The notes under the pieces are model-generated. The model searched no databases. It was not told the origin of the DNA and saw only the letters and a list, made by a program, of their open reading frames with translations. Shown one piece after another: positions 50,054-59,272 of a DNA stretch of 64,000 nucleotides. The position numbers and the translations under genes were made by a program. The first letter of the stretch is position 1, and each line of letters begins with the position of its first letter. This DNA comes from Novosphingobium olei (GTDB taxonomy: Bacteria > Pseudomonadota > Alphaproteobacteria > Sphingomonadales > Sphingomonadaceae): NCBI RefSeq assembly GCF_012927405.1, contig NZ_JABBGM010000003.1:124001-188000 (forward strand), in the 5' to 3' direction.

Positions 50054-52102
50054 TCACCCGCGGGTGAAGCTGCCGCCGCTTGCCGCCTTTTCCACCAGCA
50101 GCTTGCACGGTTCGATGCCGGCGGCCTTCAGCCCTTCGACGACCTTCGACAGGCCGACGGTATCGCCCCAGAACATCGGCCCGCCGGTGTAGAGCGGCCA
50201 GTTATAGCCCAGGATGCAGGCCACATCGATGTCGCTTGCGCGGATCGCCACGCCTTCTTCCAGCACCTTGGCGCCTTCGTTGACCACGGGGTAGAGCAGG
50301 CGGGCAACGATGTCCTGCTCGCTCAGCGCGCCGGTCGCGGTCACGCCCTTGGCCTTGGCGAAATCGGCGATCACCTGCGCCGCCACCGGGCTGGGCGATG
50401 CCTTGCGCTTTTCGTCATAGTCGTAGAAGCCCCCGCCCGACTTCTGGCCCAGGCGGCCCAGCTTGACGAGGTCGCCCGACAGCGTGCGCTCGTTGCTGCC
50501 GCGACCGATCACGTCGAGGCCGACAAGGTCGGTCATCGCGAACGGGCCCATGGCGAAGCCATAGTTGAAGATCGCGGCGTCGATGTCCGACGGGGTCGGC
50601 CCTTCGAGCACCAGCGCATTCGCGGCGTAGGAGCGCGGCGCCATCACGCGGTTGGCGATGAAGCCGGGCCCGACGCGCGACACGACCGGCACCTTGGCGA
50701 TGGTCTTGGCAACCTTCAGCGCGGTCGCCAGCACTTCGTCCGCCGTCTTCGCCCCGCGCACGATTTCCAGCAGGCGCATGACGTTGGCGGGCGAGAAGAA
50801 GTGCAGCCCCACCACGTCCTGCGGGCGGCTCGTCGCCGAGGCGATCTCGTCCAGATCGAGGAACGAGGTGTTGGAAGCGAGGATCGCGCCCTTCTTGGCA
50901 ATGCCGTCGAGCTTGCCGAACACGTCCTTCTTGATGCCCATTTCCTCGAACACCGCCTCGATCACCAGGTCGACGTCCGACAGCGCCTCCAGCCCCAGTG
51001 CCGGGGTGATCAGCGCCATGCGCTGTTCCACCTGTTCGGCGGTCATGCGGCCCTTGGCGGCGGTGTTCTCGTAATTCTTGCGGATCACGCCCACGCCGCG
51101 GTCGAGCGCGGCCTGGTTCATTTCCACCAGCGTCACCGGAATGCCCACGTTGAGGAAGTTCATCGTGATGCCGCCGCCCATCGTGCCGGCACCGATCACG
51201 CCGACCTTCCTGATCTCGCGCTCGGGCGTGCCCTTGGGCAGGTCGGGCACCTTCGCCCCTTCGCGCTCGGCGAAGAAGTAATAGCGCTGCGCCGCGCTCT
51301 CGGTGCTGGTCAGCAGTTCGAGGAACAGTTCGCGCTCACGCTCCATGCCCTGGTCGAAGGGCAACTCGGCCGAAGCCTCGATCGCCTTTACGATGTTGAA
51401 CGGCGCCTTGAAGCCGCGGAACGCGCGGGCGTTCTTCTTGAGGTATTCGGCATAGACTTCGCTCTTGCCGCGATAGGGTTCGACCTTGTCCTGCCGGTCG
51501 CGCACGCGCACCAGCGGGCCGCCCTCCGCCACCAGCTTCTTCGCGAAATCGATCGCGCCTTCGCGCAGCTTGCCCTCTTCGGCCAGCGCATCGATCATGC
51601 CGAATTCCAGCGCCTTCTTCGCGCCGATCGGCTTGCCGCCGGTGATGATGTCGAGCGCGGCCTCGATGCCGACGATGCGCGGCAGGCGCTGCGTGCCGCC
51701 CGCGCCCGGCAGCAGGCCCAGGTTCACTTCGGGCAGGCCGACCTTGGCCGAAGGCACTGCCACGCGGTAATGGCACACCAGCGCCGTTTCGTAACCGCCG
51801 CCCAGCGCGGTGCCGTGGATCGCGGCGATCACCGGCTTGGTGCCTTCCTCGATCGTCTTGAACACGGCGTTGAGATCGGGGCCCTTCGATTCCTTGCCGA
51901 ATTCGGAAATGTCCGCGCCGGCGATGAAGGTGCGGCCCGCGCAAATCAGCACGATCGCCTTGACCTCGTCGTTGGCGAACAGTTCGCCGAAGCCGTCGGC
52001 CAGCGCCTGGCGCGTCGCCGCGCTCAGCGCGTTGACCGGCGGATTGTCGATGGTGAGAATGCCGATGCCGTCGACGACTTCGGTGGTGCCTACCTGACCC
52101 AT
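50054..52102 (-). CDS. fadJ: FadJ-type multifunctional enoyl-CoA hydratase/3-hydroxyacyl-CoA dehydrogenase
   Basis: 682 residues from the ATG at 52102. The N-terminal crotonase half contains the oxyanion loop [13 protein letters not shown] and the catalytic region [19 protein letters not shown]. The C-terminal half starts with [13 protein letters not shown] (NAD binding) and holds the dehydrogenase motifs [17 protein letters not shown] and [12 protein letters not shown]. It hydrates and oxidises enoyl-CoA in beta-oxidation. It is the last gene of a minus-strand run with two ACADs, a nitronate monooxygenase-like gene and an SDR; no partner fadI/fadA thiolase is in this operon. Confidence 0.95.
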   Translation of the reverse strand: MGQVGTTEVVDGIGILTIDNPPVNALSAATRQALADGFGELFANDEVKAIVLICAGRTFIAGADISEFGKESKGPDLNAVFKTIEEGTKPVIAAIHGTALGGGYETALVCHYRVAVPSAKVGLPEVNLGLLPGAGGTQRLPRIVGIEAALDIITGGKPIGAKKALEFGMIDALAEEGKLREGAIDFAKKLVAEGGPLVRVRDRQDKVEPYRGKSEVYAEYLKKNARAFRGFKAPFNIVKAIEASAELPFDQGMERERELFLELLTSTESAAQRYYFFAEREGAKVPDLPKGTPEREIRKVGVIGAGTMGGGITMNFLNVGIPVTLVEMNQAALDRGVGVIRKNYENTAAKGRMTAEQVEQRMALITPALGLEALSDVDLVIEAVFEEMGIKKDVFGKLDGIAKKGAILASNTSFLDLDEIASATSRPQDVVGLHFFSPANVMRLLEIVRGAKTADEVLATALKVAKTIAKVPVVSRVGPGFIANRVMAPRSYAANALVLEGPTPSDIDAAIFNYGFAMGPFAMTDLVGLDVIGRGSNERTLSGDLVKLGRLGQKSGGGFYDYDEKRKASPSPVAAQVIADFAKAKGVTATGALSEQDIVARLLYPVVNEGAKVLEEGVAIRASDIDVACILGYNWPLYTGGPMFWGDTVGLSKVVEGLKAAGIEPCKLLVEKAASGGSFTRG

Positions 52103-52121
52103 TGAAACGTTCCTCTCGTCT

Positions 52122-52904
52122 TTATCGCGGGGCCATGCGGATCGCGCCGTCAAGGCGGATGCTCTGCCCGTTGAAGTATGTGTTGCGTATCAGTTCCAGC
52201 GCGAAGCTGGCGAATTCTTCCGGCTTTCCCATGCGCTTGGGGAACGGGACCGAAGCGTTCAGCCCGTCCAGCACCTTCTGCGTGTTGCGGGCAAGCAGGG
52301 GCGTGTTGAATATCCCCGGCTGGATCGCGTTGACCCGGATGCCCAGATCCATCAAGTCGCGCGCCATCGGCAGCACGAGGCCCGAGACACCCGCCTTGGC
52401 CGAACCATAGGCGATCTGCCCCACTTGCGCATCCTGCGCCGCCGCCGACGATGTCAGCACGATCGCGCCCCGCTCGCCATCCTCCAGCGGATCGAGCCCC
52501 GCCATGCCCAGCGCCGACAGCGACGCCACGCGGTAGGTGGCCGTCAGGATGCCGTGCACGGCAAAGGCATAGTCCTCGCTCGAAAACCGCGTGAAGGCGC
52601 CCGTCTCGCGGTTGCGGCCCACGGTTTTTCCCTTGCGGTTGACCATCGCGCAGTGGACGGTCACGCGTTCCTGCCCGTGCGCGGCGCGCGCCGTGGCAAA
52701 GCCCGCCTCGACCGAAGCTTCGTCGGTGATGTCCACTTTCACGAACAGCGCGCCGGTCGCCGCGGCGACTTCGGCGCCCAGTTCCTCGTTCAGGTCGAAG
52801 ATCGCGACTTTCGCGCCCGCCGCCGCCAGCGCCTCGACGGTCGCGCGGCCAAGGCCCGAAGCCCCGCCCGTCACCACCGCCGCGATGCTGGTGTCGATCT
52901 TCAT
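52122..52904 (-). CDS. SDR of the HSD10/3-hydroxyacyl-CoA dehydrogenase type (paralogue 1)
   Basis: 260 residues. TGGASGLGRATVEALA, the conserved DITDEASVEAGFATARAAHG, and the catalytic YGSAKAGVSGLVLPMARDL match the HSD10-like 3-hydroxyacyl-CoA dehydrogenases. The end TYFNGQSIRLDGAIRMAPR is the same as in the paralogue at 59273-60064. NNAG is replaced by HCAMV. It is 19 bases from fadJ and overlaps the nitronate monooxygenase-like gene by four. It probably oxidises a 3-hydroxyacyl-CoA with a bulky chain. Confidence 0.92.
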   Translation of the reverse strand: MKIDTSIAAVVTGGASGLGRATVEALAAAGAKVAIFDLNEELGAEVAAATGALFVKVDITDEASVEAGFATARAAHGQERVTVHCAMVNRKGKTVGRNRETGAFTRFSSEDYAFAVHGILTATYRVASLSALGMAGLDPLEDGERGAIVLTSSAAAQDAQVGQIAYGSAKAGVSGLVLPMARDLMDLGIRVNAIQPGIFNTPLLARNTQKVLDGLNASVPFPKRMGKPEEFASFALELIRNTYFNGQSIRLDGAIRMAPR

Positions 52905-53881
52905 TTCAGGAAGCCCTGCAGGCGGCCCTCGATGATGCCTTCGGCTTCGGCGATGATCCGGTCGATCAGCACCTGGCAGGTGGGGATGTCGTGGATCAGC
53001 CCCTGGATCATGCCGGCCCAGAACACGCCCTTCGACAGGTCGCCGGTGTCGAGCAGTTCCTTGCCCGCCGTTCCCGCCACCAGTTCGCGCACGTCCTCGA
53101 ATACCGCGCCCGGCTGGGCCAGACGGCGCACGACTTCGTCCGAAACCGCGCTCTTGCCCACGCGCGCGGTGTTCTTGAAGTTGCGGAAGATCAGGTGGCT
53201 GCCGCGCTCGTCGTTGTCGATGTAGGCCTGCTTGACGTTGTCGTGCACCGGCGCTTCGACCGTGGCGCAGAAGCGCGTGCCCATGTTGATGCCTTCGGCC
53301 CCCAGCGACAGCGCCGCGACCAGGCCGCGCCCGTCACCGAAGCCGCCGCTCGCCAGCAGCGGGATCTTCACCTTGTCGGCTGCGGCGGGGATCAGGATCA
53401 GGCCCGGAATGTCGTCCTCGCCCGGATGGCCGGCGCATTCGAAGCCGTCGATCGAGATCACGTCCACGCCCGCCTTTTCGGCCGAAACCGCGTGGCGCAC
53501 CGCGGTGCACTTGTGCAGGATCTTGATGCCGTGGGGCTTCAGCTGCTCCCAGATCTCGCGCACGGCTGGGGTGCCGGCGGTTTCCACCACCTTCACGCCG
53601 CCATCGATGATCGCCTGGGCATAGGCCTTGTAGTCGGGCGAATTGATCGTCGGGAACACGGTCATGTTCACGCCGAATGGCTTGGCTGTCATGCTCCGCG
53701 TGCGCTCGATTTCCTCGCGCAGCTTTTCAGGGCTTGGCTGGGTCAGCGCGGTGACGATGCCGAGCCCGCCCGCGTTCGACACGGCCGAAGCCATCTCGGC
53801 GGTGCCGACATTCATCATGCCGCCCTGGACGATCGGATGCTCGATCTCGAGCATTTCGGTGATGCGGGTCTTGAAAGCCAT
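52901..53881 (-). CDS. Nitronate monooxygenase-like flavoprotein 1
   Basis: 326 residues from the ATG at 53881; the frame to 53950 is rejected. It is an FMN-binding TIM barrel of the NMO/2-nitropropane dioxygenase family: HPIVQGGMMNVGTAEMA, GFECAGHPGEDD (the His typical of class I enzymes), PLLASGGFGDGRGLVAAL and GTRFCAT. In catabolic clusters such proteins often act as enoyl reductases or oxidases and not on nitronates, so the true reaction is open. It is in the beta-oxidation operon between SDR and ACAD genes. Confidence 0.88.
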   Translation of the reverse strand: MAFKTRITEMLEIEHPIVQGGMMNVGTAEMASAVSNAGGLGIVTALTQPSPEKLREEIERTRSMTAKPFGVNMTVFPTINSPDYKAYAQAIIDGGVKVVETAGTPAVREIWEQLKPHGIKILHKCTAVRHAVSAEKAGVDVISIDGFECAGHPGEDDIPGLILIPAAADKVKIPLLASGGFGDGRGLVAALSLGAEGINMGTRFCATVEAPVHDNVKQAYIDNDERGSHLIFRNFKNTARVGKSAVSDEVVRRLAQPGAVFEDVRELVAGTAGKELLDTGDLSKGVFWAGMIQGLIHDIPTCQVLIDRIIAEAEGIIEGRLQGFLK

Positions 53882-53965
53882 GGGAAAAGCCCCCCTCGAA
53901 GCTTCTTGAAAAAGGGATGCCCGCCGCCTTCCCTCAAAGGCGACGGGCAAGAGGTTGCCGGCGCG

Positions 53966-55171
53966 TCAGGCCGGGATCTGGTTGAACGGCACGCCCTTGT
54001 CGGGGCGGTGATCCTGCGGCAGGCCGAGGATGCGTTCGGCAATGGTGTTGAGCAACATCTCGTCCGCGCCGCCGGCGATGCGGCCGGTGGGCGCACTGAT
54101 CCAGCTGTTGGTCCAGTCCTCGCGCGGGGAGTTGTGCTCGCTATAGGCAAAGCCCGACTGGCCCTTGAGGTCCATGGCCAGCTCCGACAGCTTCTGCCGG
54201 CTGCGCACCGCCACCAGCTTGTTGAGCGAACCTTCCGGCCCCGCTTCCATGCCCGCCTGCATCATCAGCATGGCGCGCGCGGTGATCGATTCCAGCCCTG
54301 CGCGCATCGCGTGGTTGCGCGCGATCTGCGACCGGATGCGCCCGTCGGAAATGGCTGGGCGGCCGTTGTAGTCGGTGGTCTTGGCCAGTTCGACGAACAC
54401 GTCGAGCGGGGGGCCGAAGCCGGCGCTGTCGGTTGCGATATAGCGTTCGATCATCAGCGTGTGCATCGCCACGGCAAAGCCGCCGCCCACCGGGCTCATG
54501 CGCTGGCTGTCTTCCAGCCGCACGTCGTCGAAGAACACTTCGTTGACGTGGCTGTCCCCCGCCGCCAGCTTCACCGGCCGCACCTCGACACCGGGCGCCT
54601 TCATGTCGACCCAGTAGTAGGTCAGGCCCTTGTGCTTCTGCGCGGTAGGATCGGTGCGCGCCACGATCACGCCATAGTCGCAATACTGCGCCCAGCTGGT
54701 CCACAGCTTCTGCCCGTTGAGCCGCCAGCCGTTGCCGTCCACTTCGGCGCGGGTGCGAAGCCCTGCAAGGTCCGATCCGCCCGAAGGTTCTGAGAACAGC
54801 TGGCACCAGATCTCCTCGCCGCGCAGCGCCTTGACGATGCGCTCCTTCACGAAGTCCTTGTCCTGGCCGTAGTGCATCAGGATCGGCACCGGCATGCCCA
54901 GCGAAATGCCGAAATAGACCACCGGCATGCCGTACTTGGCCTCTTCCGTGTCGAAGATCAGCTTGTGCGTGTGGGTCAGCCCCTGCCCGCCGTATTCCTT
55001 GGGCCAGCTGATCCCGCCGAACCCGGCGTCGTACTTGGTCGCCATGTAGCGACGGCCGAGCGCCAGGTCCTGCTCCACGTCCAGCCCGCGCCGGGCGTCC
55101 TTGCCGAACTCTCCGGCCACGGATTCGAGGAATTCGCGCGCGCTGGCGCGGTAGGCTTCGAAATCGGTCAT
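53966..55171 (-). CDS. Acyl-CoA dehydrogenase, large subunit type
   Basis: 401 residues from the ATG at 55171. FAD/substrate motifs WCQLFSEPSGGSDLAGLRT and NGQKLWTSWAQYCDYGV are present, and the C-terminus has GRIAGGADEMLLNTIAERILGL, the position of the standard GTxEIQ signature. It overlaps the next ACAD gene by four bases. Such operon pairs form alpha2beta2 enzymes acting on large, branched or ring-containing CoA esters, as in steroid catabolism. Confidence 0.9.
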   Translation of the reverse strand: MTDFEAYRASAREFLESVAGEFGKDARRGLDVEQDLALGRRYMATKYDAGFGGISWPKEYGGQGLTHTHKLIFDTEEAKYGMPVVYFGISLGMPVPILMHYGQDKDFVKERIVKALRGEEIWCQLFSEPSGGSDLAGLRTRAEVDGNGWRLNGQKLWTSWAQYCDYGVIVARTDPTAQKHKGLTYYWVDMKAPGVEVRPVKLAAGDSHVNEVFFDDVRLEDSQRMSPVGGGFAVAMHTLMIERYIATDSAGFGPPLDVFVELAKTTDYNGRPAISDGRIRSQIARNHAMRAGLESITARAMLMMQAGMEAGPEGSLNKLVAVRSRQKLSELAMDLKGQSGFAYSEHNSPREDWTNSWISAPTGRIAGGADEMLLNTIAERILGLPQDHRPDKGVPFNQIPA

Positions 55172-56259
55172 GCCGCTTCTCCCAGGTGATCCACCAGAAG
55201 GTCTTCCCAGAACATCAGGTTGCCCTGCTCCACGGCAAGGCTGCGCGCGCGGCGCATGTGCAGGTGCAGGCCGCCTTCCCACGTGGCGCCGATGCCGCCG
55301 TGGATCTGTACGGTATCGCGCGCGGCGGTGTCATAGGCGTCGGTCGCCGAAATCCGCGCGTCGGCCGCGGCGAGAAGGAAGTTGTCCTTGCCCTCGCTCG
55401 CCACCGCATGGATGCAGTTGGCCCGCGCGATCTCGACGAAGCCGTAAAGCTCGGCGATGCGGTGCTTCACCGACTGGAAGGCGCCGATCGGCTGGCCGAA
55501 GGCCTTGCGCGTCAGCGCATAGTCGCGCGCGGTGAACAGCAGCGCTTCGGCAGCGCCGGTCTGCTCGTGCGCGGTCACCACCGCCATGCGGGCGAGCAGG
55601 TCGAGCGCCAGCGTCGATGCCGCCTCACCTTCGACCAGCAGCGTCGCCGGCGTGCCGTCGAACACCAGGTCGGCATAGAGCCGGGTGTTGTCGTAGCTGT
55701 CGATCGCGTTGCGCGTCACGCCCGCAAGATCGGCCAGCACCAGCGCAGGCTTGCCCTGATGGCTGGCCAGCACCACCGCAACGTCGGCGGTGATCCCCGC
55801 GGTCACGCCCGGCTTGGTGCCGGACAGCTTGCCGTCGGCGAAGGTCACTTTCGGATTGGCCGGAAGCGGCGCGGTGCCTTCGGCAAAGGCAACGGTGCCG
55901 ATCGCTTCGCCCGCCGCCAGCTTCGGCAGCCACGCGGCCTGCGCCTCGGCAACGCCACTCGCCACGAGCGCCTGCGAAGCGCCATAGCCCACGGTCAGAT
56001 AGGGCGCGCCGGCGATCACCGCGCCCGCCTGCTGCGCCACCAGGCCCAGTTCGGCAAGGCTCAGGCCCAGCCCGCCATGCTCCTCGGGGATGGCAAGGCC
56101 GGTCCAGCCCTGCTCGACCGCCGTATCCCAGAACGGCTTGTCCACCTCACCCGTGGTCGTCAGCAACTTGAGCAAGCGGTCCTTGCTCGTGCGGGCTTCC
56201 AGAACGCGCCGCGATTCGGTCGCGATTGCCTGCTGCCCCTCGTCGTAAAGGATCGACAT
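55168..56259 (-). CDS. Acyl-CoA dehydrogenase, small subunit type
   Basis: 363 residues from the ATG at 56259; the frame to 56358 overlaps the promoter region and is rejected. It is a short ACAD with TRKAFGQPIGAFQSVKHRIAELYG and IHGGIGATWEGGLHLHMRRA, typical of subunits with modified active sites that pair with a full ACAD. It overlaps the large subunit gene by four bases and starts the beta-oxidation operon. Its promoter is divergent from the AtuA-like gene. Confidence 0.9.
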   Translation of the reverse strand: MSILYDEGQQAIATESRRVLEARTSKDRLLKLLTTTGEVDKPFWDTAVEQGWTGLAIPEEHGGLGLSLAELGLVAQQAGAVIAGAPYLTVGYGASQALVASGVAEAQAAWLPKLAAGEAIGTVAFAEGTAPLPANPKVTFADGKLSGTKPGVTAGITADVAVVLASHQGKPALVLADLAGVTRNAIDSYDNTRLYADLVFDGTPATLLVEGEAASTLALDLLARMAVVTAHEQTGAAEALLFTARDYALTRKAFGQPIGAFQSVKHRIAELYGFVEIARANCIHAVASEGKDNFLLAAADARISATDAYDTAARDTVQIHGGIGATWEGGLHLHMRRARSLAVEQGNLMFWEDLLVDHLGEAA

Positions 56260-56318
56260 CCCTTTGTTTTCCTGTCCCAACACTGCCTGACGTGCGCCCT
56301 GCGGCGACGCGGCGATTT

Positions 56319-56338
56319 GTTTAATCGCCCCATTAAAC
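56319..56338. promoter_or_regulatory. Inverted repeat in the ACAD/AtuA divergent region
   Basis: Arms GTTTAAT (56319-56325) and ATTAAAC (56332-56338) with a six-base spacer. It lies 60 bases before the ACAD start and about 125 bases before the AtuA-like start. AT-rich dyads of this kind often serve as operators; the regulator is not identified. Confidence 0.4.
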
Positions 56339-56460
56339 TGGACCGGATGGCGCGGCAAGGCAAGCCGTGAAATGGCCCCGGCAATTGCCTTGCACTAACG
56401 GGTTGCCACCGGCCCCGCGCATGTTAATCCATCGGTTAAATAACCATAGAGAGGATCCTC

Positions 56461-58257
56461 ATGTCCAGAACCGTGCGCATCGGCGGCGCCTGCGCCTTCT
56501 TCGGCGATTCGAGCGTCGCGCCAACGCAGCTGATCGCGGGCGGGGTCGATTACCTGATCCTCGATTACCTCGCCGAAGCGACGATGTCGGCGCTGGGCAG
56601 CCTCAAGCGCCACCGCGCCGACCTCGGCTATGCCAGCGATTTCACCGAATGGGTGTGGAAGGACAACCTCGGCGCGCTGAAGGCCACCGGCACGAAGATC
56701 GTCACCAATGCCGGCGGCGTGAACCCCAAAGCCTGCGTTGCGCGGATGCAGGCGATCGCGGCCGAAGCGGGCTACCCCGATTTCAAGATCGCCTATCTCG
56801 AAGGCGACGACATGCTCGGCCGTCTCGACGACATCGCCGACCAGACCGAGATGTTCACCCACGCGCCCTTCCCGCCGCGTGACAAGATCATCACCGCCAA
56901 CGCCTACCTCGGCGGCGGCCCGATCGCCCGGGCGCTGGCCATGGGCGCCGATGTCGTCATCACCGGTCGCTGCGTCGATTCCGCGCTCACGCTCGGCATC
57001 TGCATCCACGAATTCGGCTGGGCGCCCACCGACTACGACAAGCTTTCGCAGGCCAGCCTTGCCGGTCACGTGATCGAATGCGGCGCGCAAGGATCGGGCG
57101 GGCTGTTCACCGACTGGGAAGACGTGCCCGATTGGGAGAACATCGGCTATCCCATCGTCGAAGCCCATGCCAACGGTTCGTTCATCGTCACCAAGCCCGA
57201 AGGCACCGGCGGCCTCGTCAACAAGGCGGTCGTCGCCGAACAGATCCTCTACGAAGTCGGCGATCCGCAGGCCTATCTCCTGCCCGACGTCGCCTGCGAT
57301 TTCACGCAAGTCCGCCTCGAACAGGTCGGCGAGAACCGCGTGCGCGTCACCGGCTCGATCGGCCGCGCGCCCACCGGCAAATACAAGGTCTGCGTCACCT
57401 GGGCCGACGGCTTCCGCTGCATCGGCTTCATGGCGCTGGTCGGTCGCGATGCCGCCAGGAAGGCGCAGCGCCAGGCAGAAGCCGTGCTGGCCCGCTGCAA
57501 TCGCATGCTGCGCGATCGCAACATGGGCCCCTATCGCGCCAGCCGCATCGAACTGATCGGCGCGGAATCGAGCTACGGCGCCAACGCGCGCAACACCGAT
57601 ACCCGCGAAGTGGTCTACAAGCTCGCCGCCGAGCATGACGAGGAAGAGGCCTTCAAACCCTTCCTGCGCGAATTCGACAGCCCCACCACCTCGATGTCGG
57701 TCGGCACCGCCGGCTGGTTCGGCGCCCGCGCGCAAGTCACCCCGGTGTTCCGCGTGTTCTCCGTCGCCATTGCGCGCGATGCCGTGCCCGTCACCATCAC
57801 GCTGGGCGATGCCCAGGAAACACTGACCGAGCCCGTCCCCGCCTCCGTCTTCGACGCATCCGCCATCGAACGCCCCGTCCCGCCCGCCGAACCCGACGCG
57901 CGCGGCGAAGAGCTCGTCGAAGTCCCGCTGGTCGAAGTCGCCTGGGGCCGCAGCGGCGACAAGGGCGATGCCTTCAACATCGGCGTCATCGCCCGCAAGC
58001 CCGACGCCCTCCCCTGGATCCGCGCCGCGCTTTCGCCCGATGCCATGCTCAAGTGGTTCGCGCACGAATTCGAAGGCGGCGCCAATCCCGCCGTGCTGCG
58101 CTATGACCTGCCCGGCCTCGATGCGGTAAACCTCCACTTCCTCGACGCGCTCGGCGGCGGCCAGTTCTCCTCCCTGCGCCTAGACCCCCTCGCCAAGGGC
58201 AAGGCGCAGCAACTGCTCGACATGCCGATCAAGGTGCCCGCAAGCCTGGTTGCATGA
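56461..58257 (+). CDS. AtuA-family protein (acyclic terpene utilisation type)
   Basis: 598 residues. The N-terminal 450 residues match the AtuA/DUF1446 domain (CAFFGDSSVAPTQLIAGG, NAGGVNPKACVARM, ANAYLGGGPIARAL). The last 100 residues form the AtuA-like ferredoxin-fold domain with VAWGRSGDKGDAFNIGV. AtuA is needed for growth of Pseudomonas on acyclic terpenes, but its reaction is unknown. The GRxGDKG part may bind a phosphate or CoA group. Here it is divergent from the ACAD operon and without AtuC/AtuF carboxylase partners, so a role in CoA-ester catabolism is likely but not limited to terpenes. Confidence 0.9.
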   Translation: MSRTVRIGGACAFFGDSSVAPTQLIAGGVDYLILDYLAEATMSALGSLKRHRADLGYASDFTEWVWKDNLGALKATGTKIVTNAGGVNPKACVARMQAIAAEAGYPDFKIAYLEGDDMLGRLDDIADQTEMFTHAPFPPRDKIITANAYLGGGPIARALAMGADVVITGRCVDSALTLGICIHEFGWAPTDYDKLSQASLAGHVIECGAQGSGGLFTDWEDVPDWENIGYPIVEAHANGSFIVTKPEGTGGLVNKAVVAEQILYEVGDPQAYLLPDVACDFTQVRLEQVGENRVRVTGSIGRAPTGKYKVCVTWADGFRCIGFMALVGRDAARKAQRQAEAVLARCNRMLRDRNMGPYRASRIELIGAESSYGANARNTDTREVVYKLAAEHDEEEAFKPFLREFDSPTTSMSVGTAGWFGARAQVTPVFRVFSVAIARDAVPVTITLGDAQETLTEPVPASVFDASAIERPVPPAEPDARGEELVEVPLVEVAWGRSGDKGDAFNIGVIARKPDALPWIRAALSPDAMLKWFAHEFEGGANPAVLRYDLPGLDAVNLHFLDALGGGQFSSLRLDPLAKGKAQQLLDMPIKVPASLVA

Positions 58258-58310
58258 ACCCCTCCTCCCCACCAAGGGGAGGGGGTGCGGCCCCAAGAAA
58301 TAAGAACAGT

Positions 58311-58519
58311 CCTTCGACAAGCTCAGGACGGACGGGGAGTGGAGGCAGCGCCTGCCCCCGCCCCCAGCGTCATCCCAGCGAAGGCTGGGACGCTGGCCGT
58401 GTCGCGCGCGCCAACCGTTCCGCAAACCGAGAGCGATGCCAGCCTACGCTGGCATGACGGCCTTGGAAGCAAGAACCACCCCTACCCCCCAAACCGCCTT
58501 CCCTGAGCCTGTCGAAGGG
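58311..58519. repeat. Composite extragenic palindromic (REP/BIME-like) element
   Basis: CCTTCGACAAGCTCAGGAC (58311-58329) and its inverted near copy CCCTGAGCCTGTCGAAGGG (58501-58519) flank two hairpins: TCCCAGC/GCTGGGA (58373-58390) and ATGCCAGC/GCTGGCAT (58436-58455). Both hairpins are flanked by GTCAT or CATGAC. Such sequences are abundant between genes in Sphingomonadales (general knowledge). Confidence 0.7.
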
Positions 58520-58661
58520 CTGCCCTCGTCCTTCCAGCGCAACAGCGAGATCGAACGCAGCACCTCCCCAAAGCGCTTGACCAGCGCCGGAAGACGTCCC
58601 GGGAGCGCGAGGGGGTCACCCCCTCGCATCTATCCTGCTCTCTGGCCTTCCCCCACCAACC

Positions 58662-58690
58662 TTGACAAAACGTACCATATAGGTTATATG
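58662..58690 (+). promoter_or_regulatory. Sigma70-like promoter
   Basis: TTGACA (58662-58667) and TATATG (58685-58690) are 17 bases apart. The stretch AAAACGTACCATATAGG in between is clearly AT-richer than its surroundings. It points to the possible small gene at 58714. Confidence 0.5.
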
Positions 58691-58713
58691 CCACCTCACG
58701 GACCGGGAGCGGC

Positions 58714-58989
58714 ATGGCCGGCTTGCTCTTCGCTCCTTCGGGCCAATCTCCACGTGGGGTATGGCCCGACGCGACCGGCGCGGGTCGGCGCTGCGGGAGC
58801 CGCATCCCTTTCGGGGGATACGGCAGCGAGGGCGTTAAGCCCCAAGTCCCTCAGGGCACACCCAAGCCACTGCAACGGACGGGCGGATGTGGTGCGGTGG
58901 TTCAACCGCGTGGCAGCGCCTCCCTGAAGTCACAGTGCCCCATGACCTGCCAAGATGGCCCTAGCGCCGATCGAGGCCGTCCGGGCTGA
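58714..58989 (+). CDS. Possible small protein of unknown family
   Basis: 91 codons from the ATG at 58714, with GGGAG four bases upstream and a good promoter 24 bases before the start. The product is basic and rich in Gly, Pro, Ser, Gln and Cys (PFGGYGSEGVKPQVPQGTPK) and resembles nothing I know. Codon use differs from the neighbours (less third-position GC), which argues for foreign origin or for a non-coding RNA instead. Strong local hairpins, such as GCCGCATCCC/GGGATACGGC, support the RNA alternative. Confidence 0.3.
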   Translation: MAGLLFAPSGQSPRGVWPDATGAGRRCGSRIPFGGYGSEGVKPQVPQGTPKPLQRTGGCGAVVQPRGSASLKSQCPMTCQDGPSADRGRPG

Positions 58990-59272
58990 TCCTTCAGGGA
59001 CTTATCGCTACGGACCGGGCCGCCTTGCGAGCCGCCGCCCGGGTTTCGAGCCCCCGTCCGACTACAGGCTGAGCCGATCCGGGATAGCCAACGCCCCGCC
59101 GGCCACTCGCCACAGCGTTCCTCTTGCCCTCCACGCGCAAGCGCCACGCATGGCGCCCGCGCCGGTCGCGCAGGTCCGTACACTTCCCAACGGCGTTATC
59201 GTCCGGGCTCGCCGCCGGATAATCGCTCGTGCGCGTCCGGCGGCGATGCCCCTCACCCCTACTTGGGGAGCC

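Larger units (their letters stand above)
58258..59272. other. 1-kb region between convergent genes without a recognised gene
   Basis: It holds a GC hairpin right after the AtuA-like stop (CCTCCCC/GGGGAGG, 58264-58282), a composite palindromic repeat element (58311-58519), a promoter-like sequence (58662-58690) with a possible 91-codon gene behind it, several further hairpins (for example 58798-58823) and a final stretch to 59272 in which I see no gene. Open frames here have poor codon use and change frame often. No tRNA, rRNA or transposase is recognisable. Confidence 0.6.

Noticed and set aside
59010..59064. Hairpin-rich stretch with GGGTTTCGAGCCC, tRNA- or tmRNA-like
   Set aside because: No cloverleaf, no CCA end and no tmRNA tag frame could be drawn.
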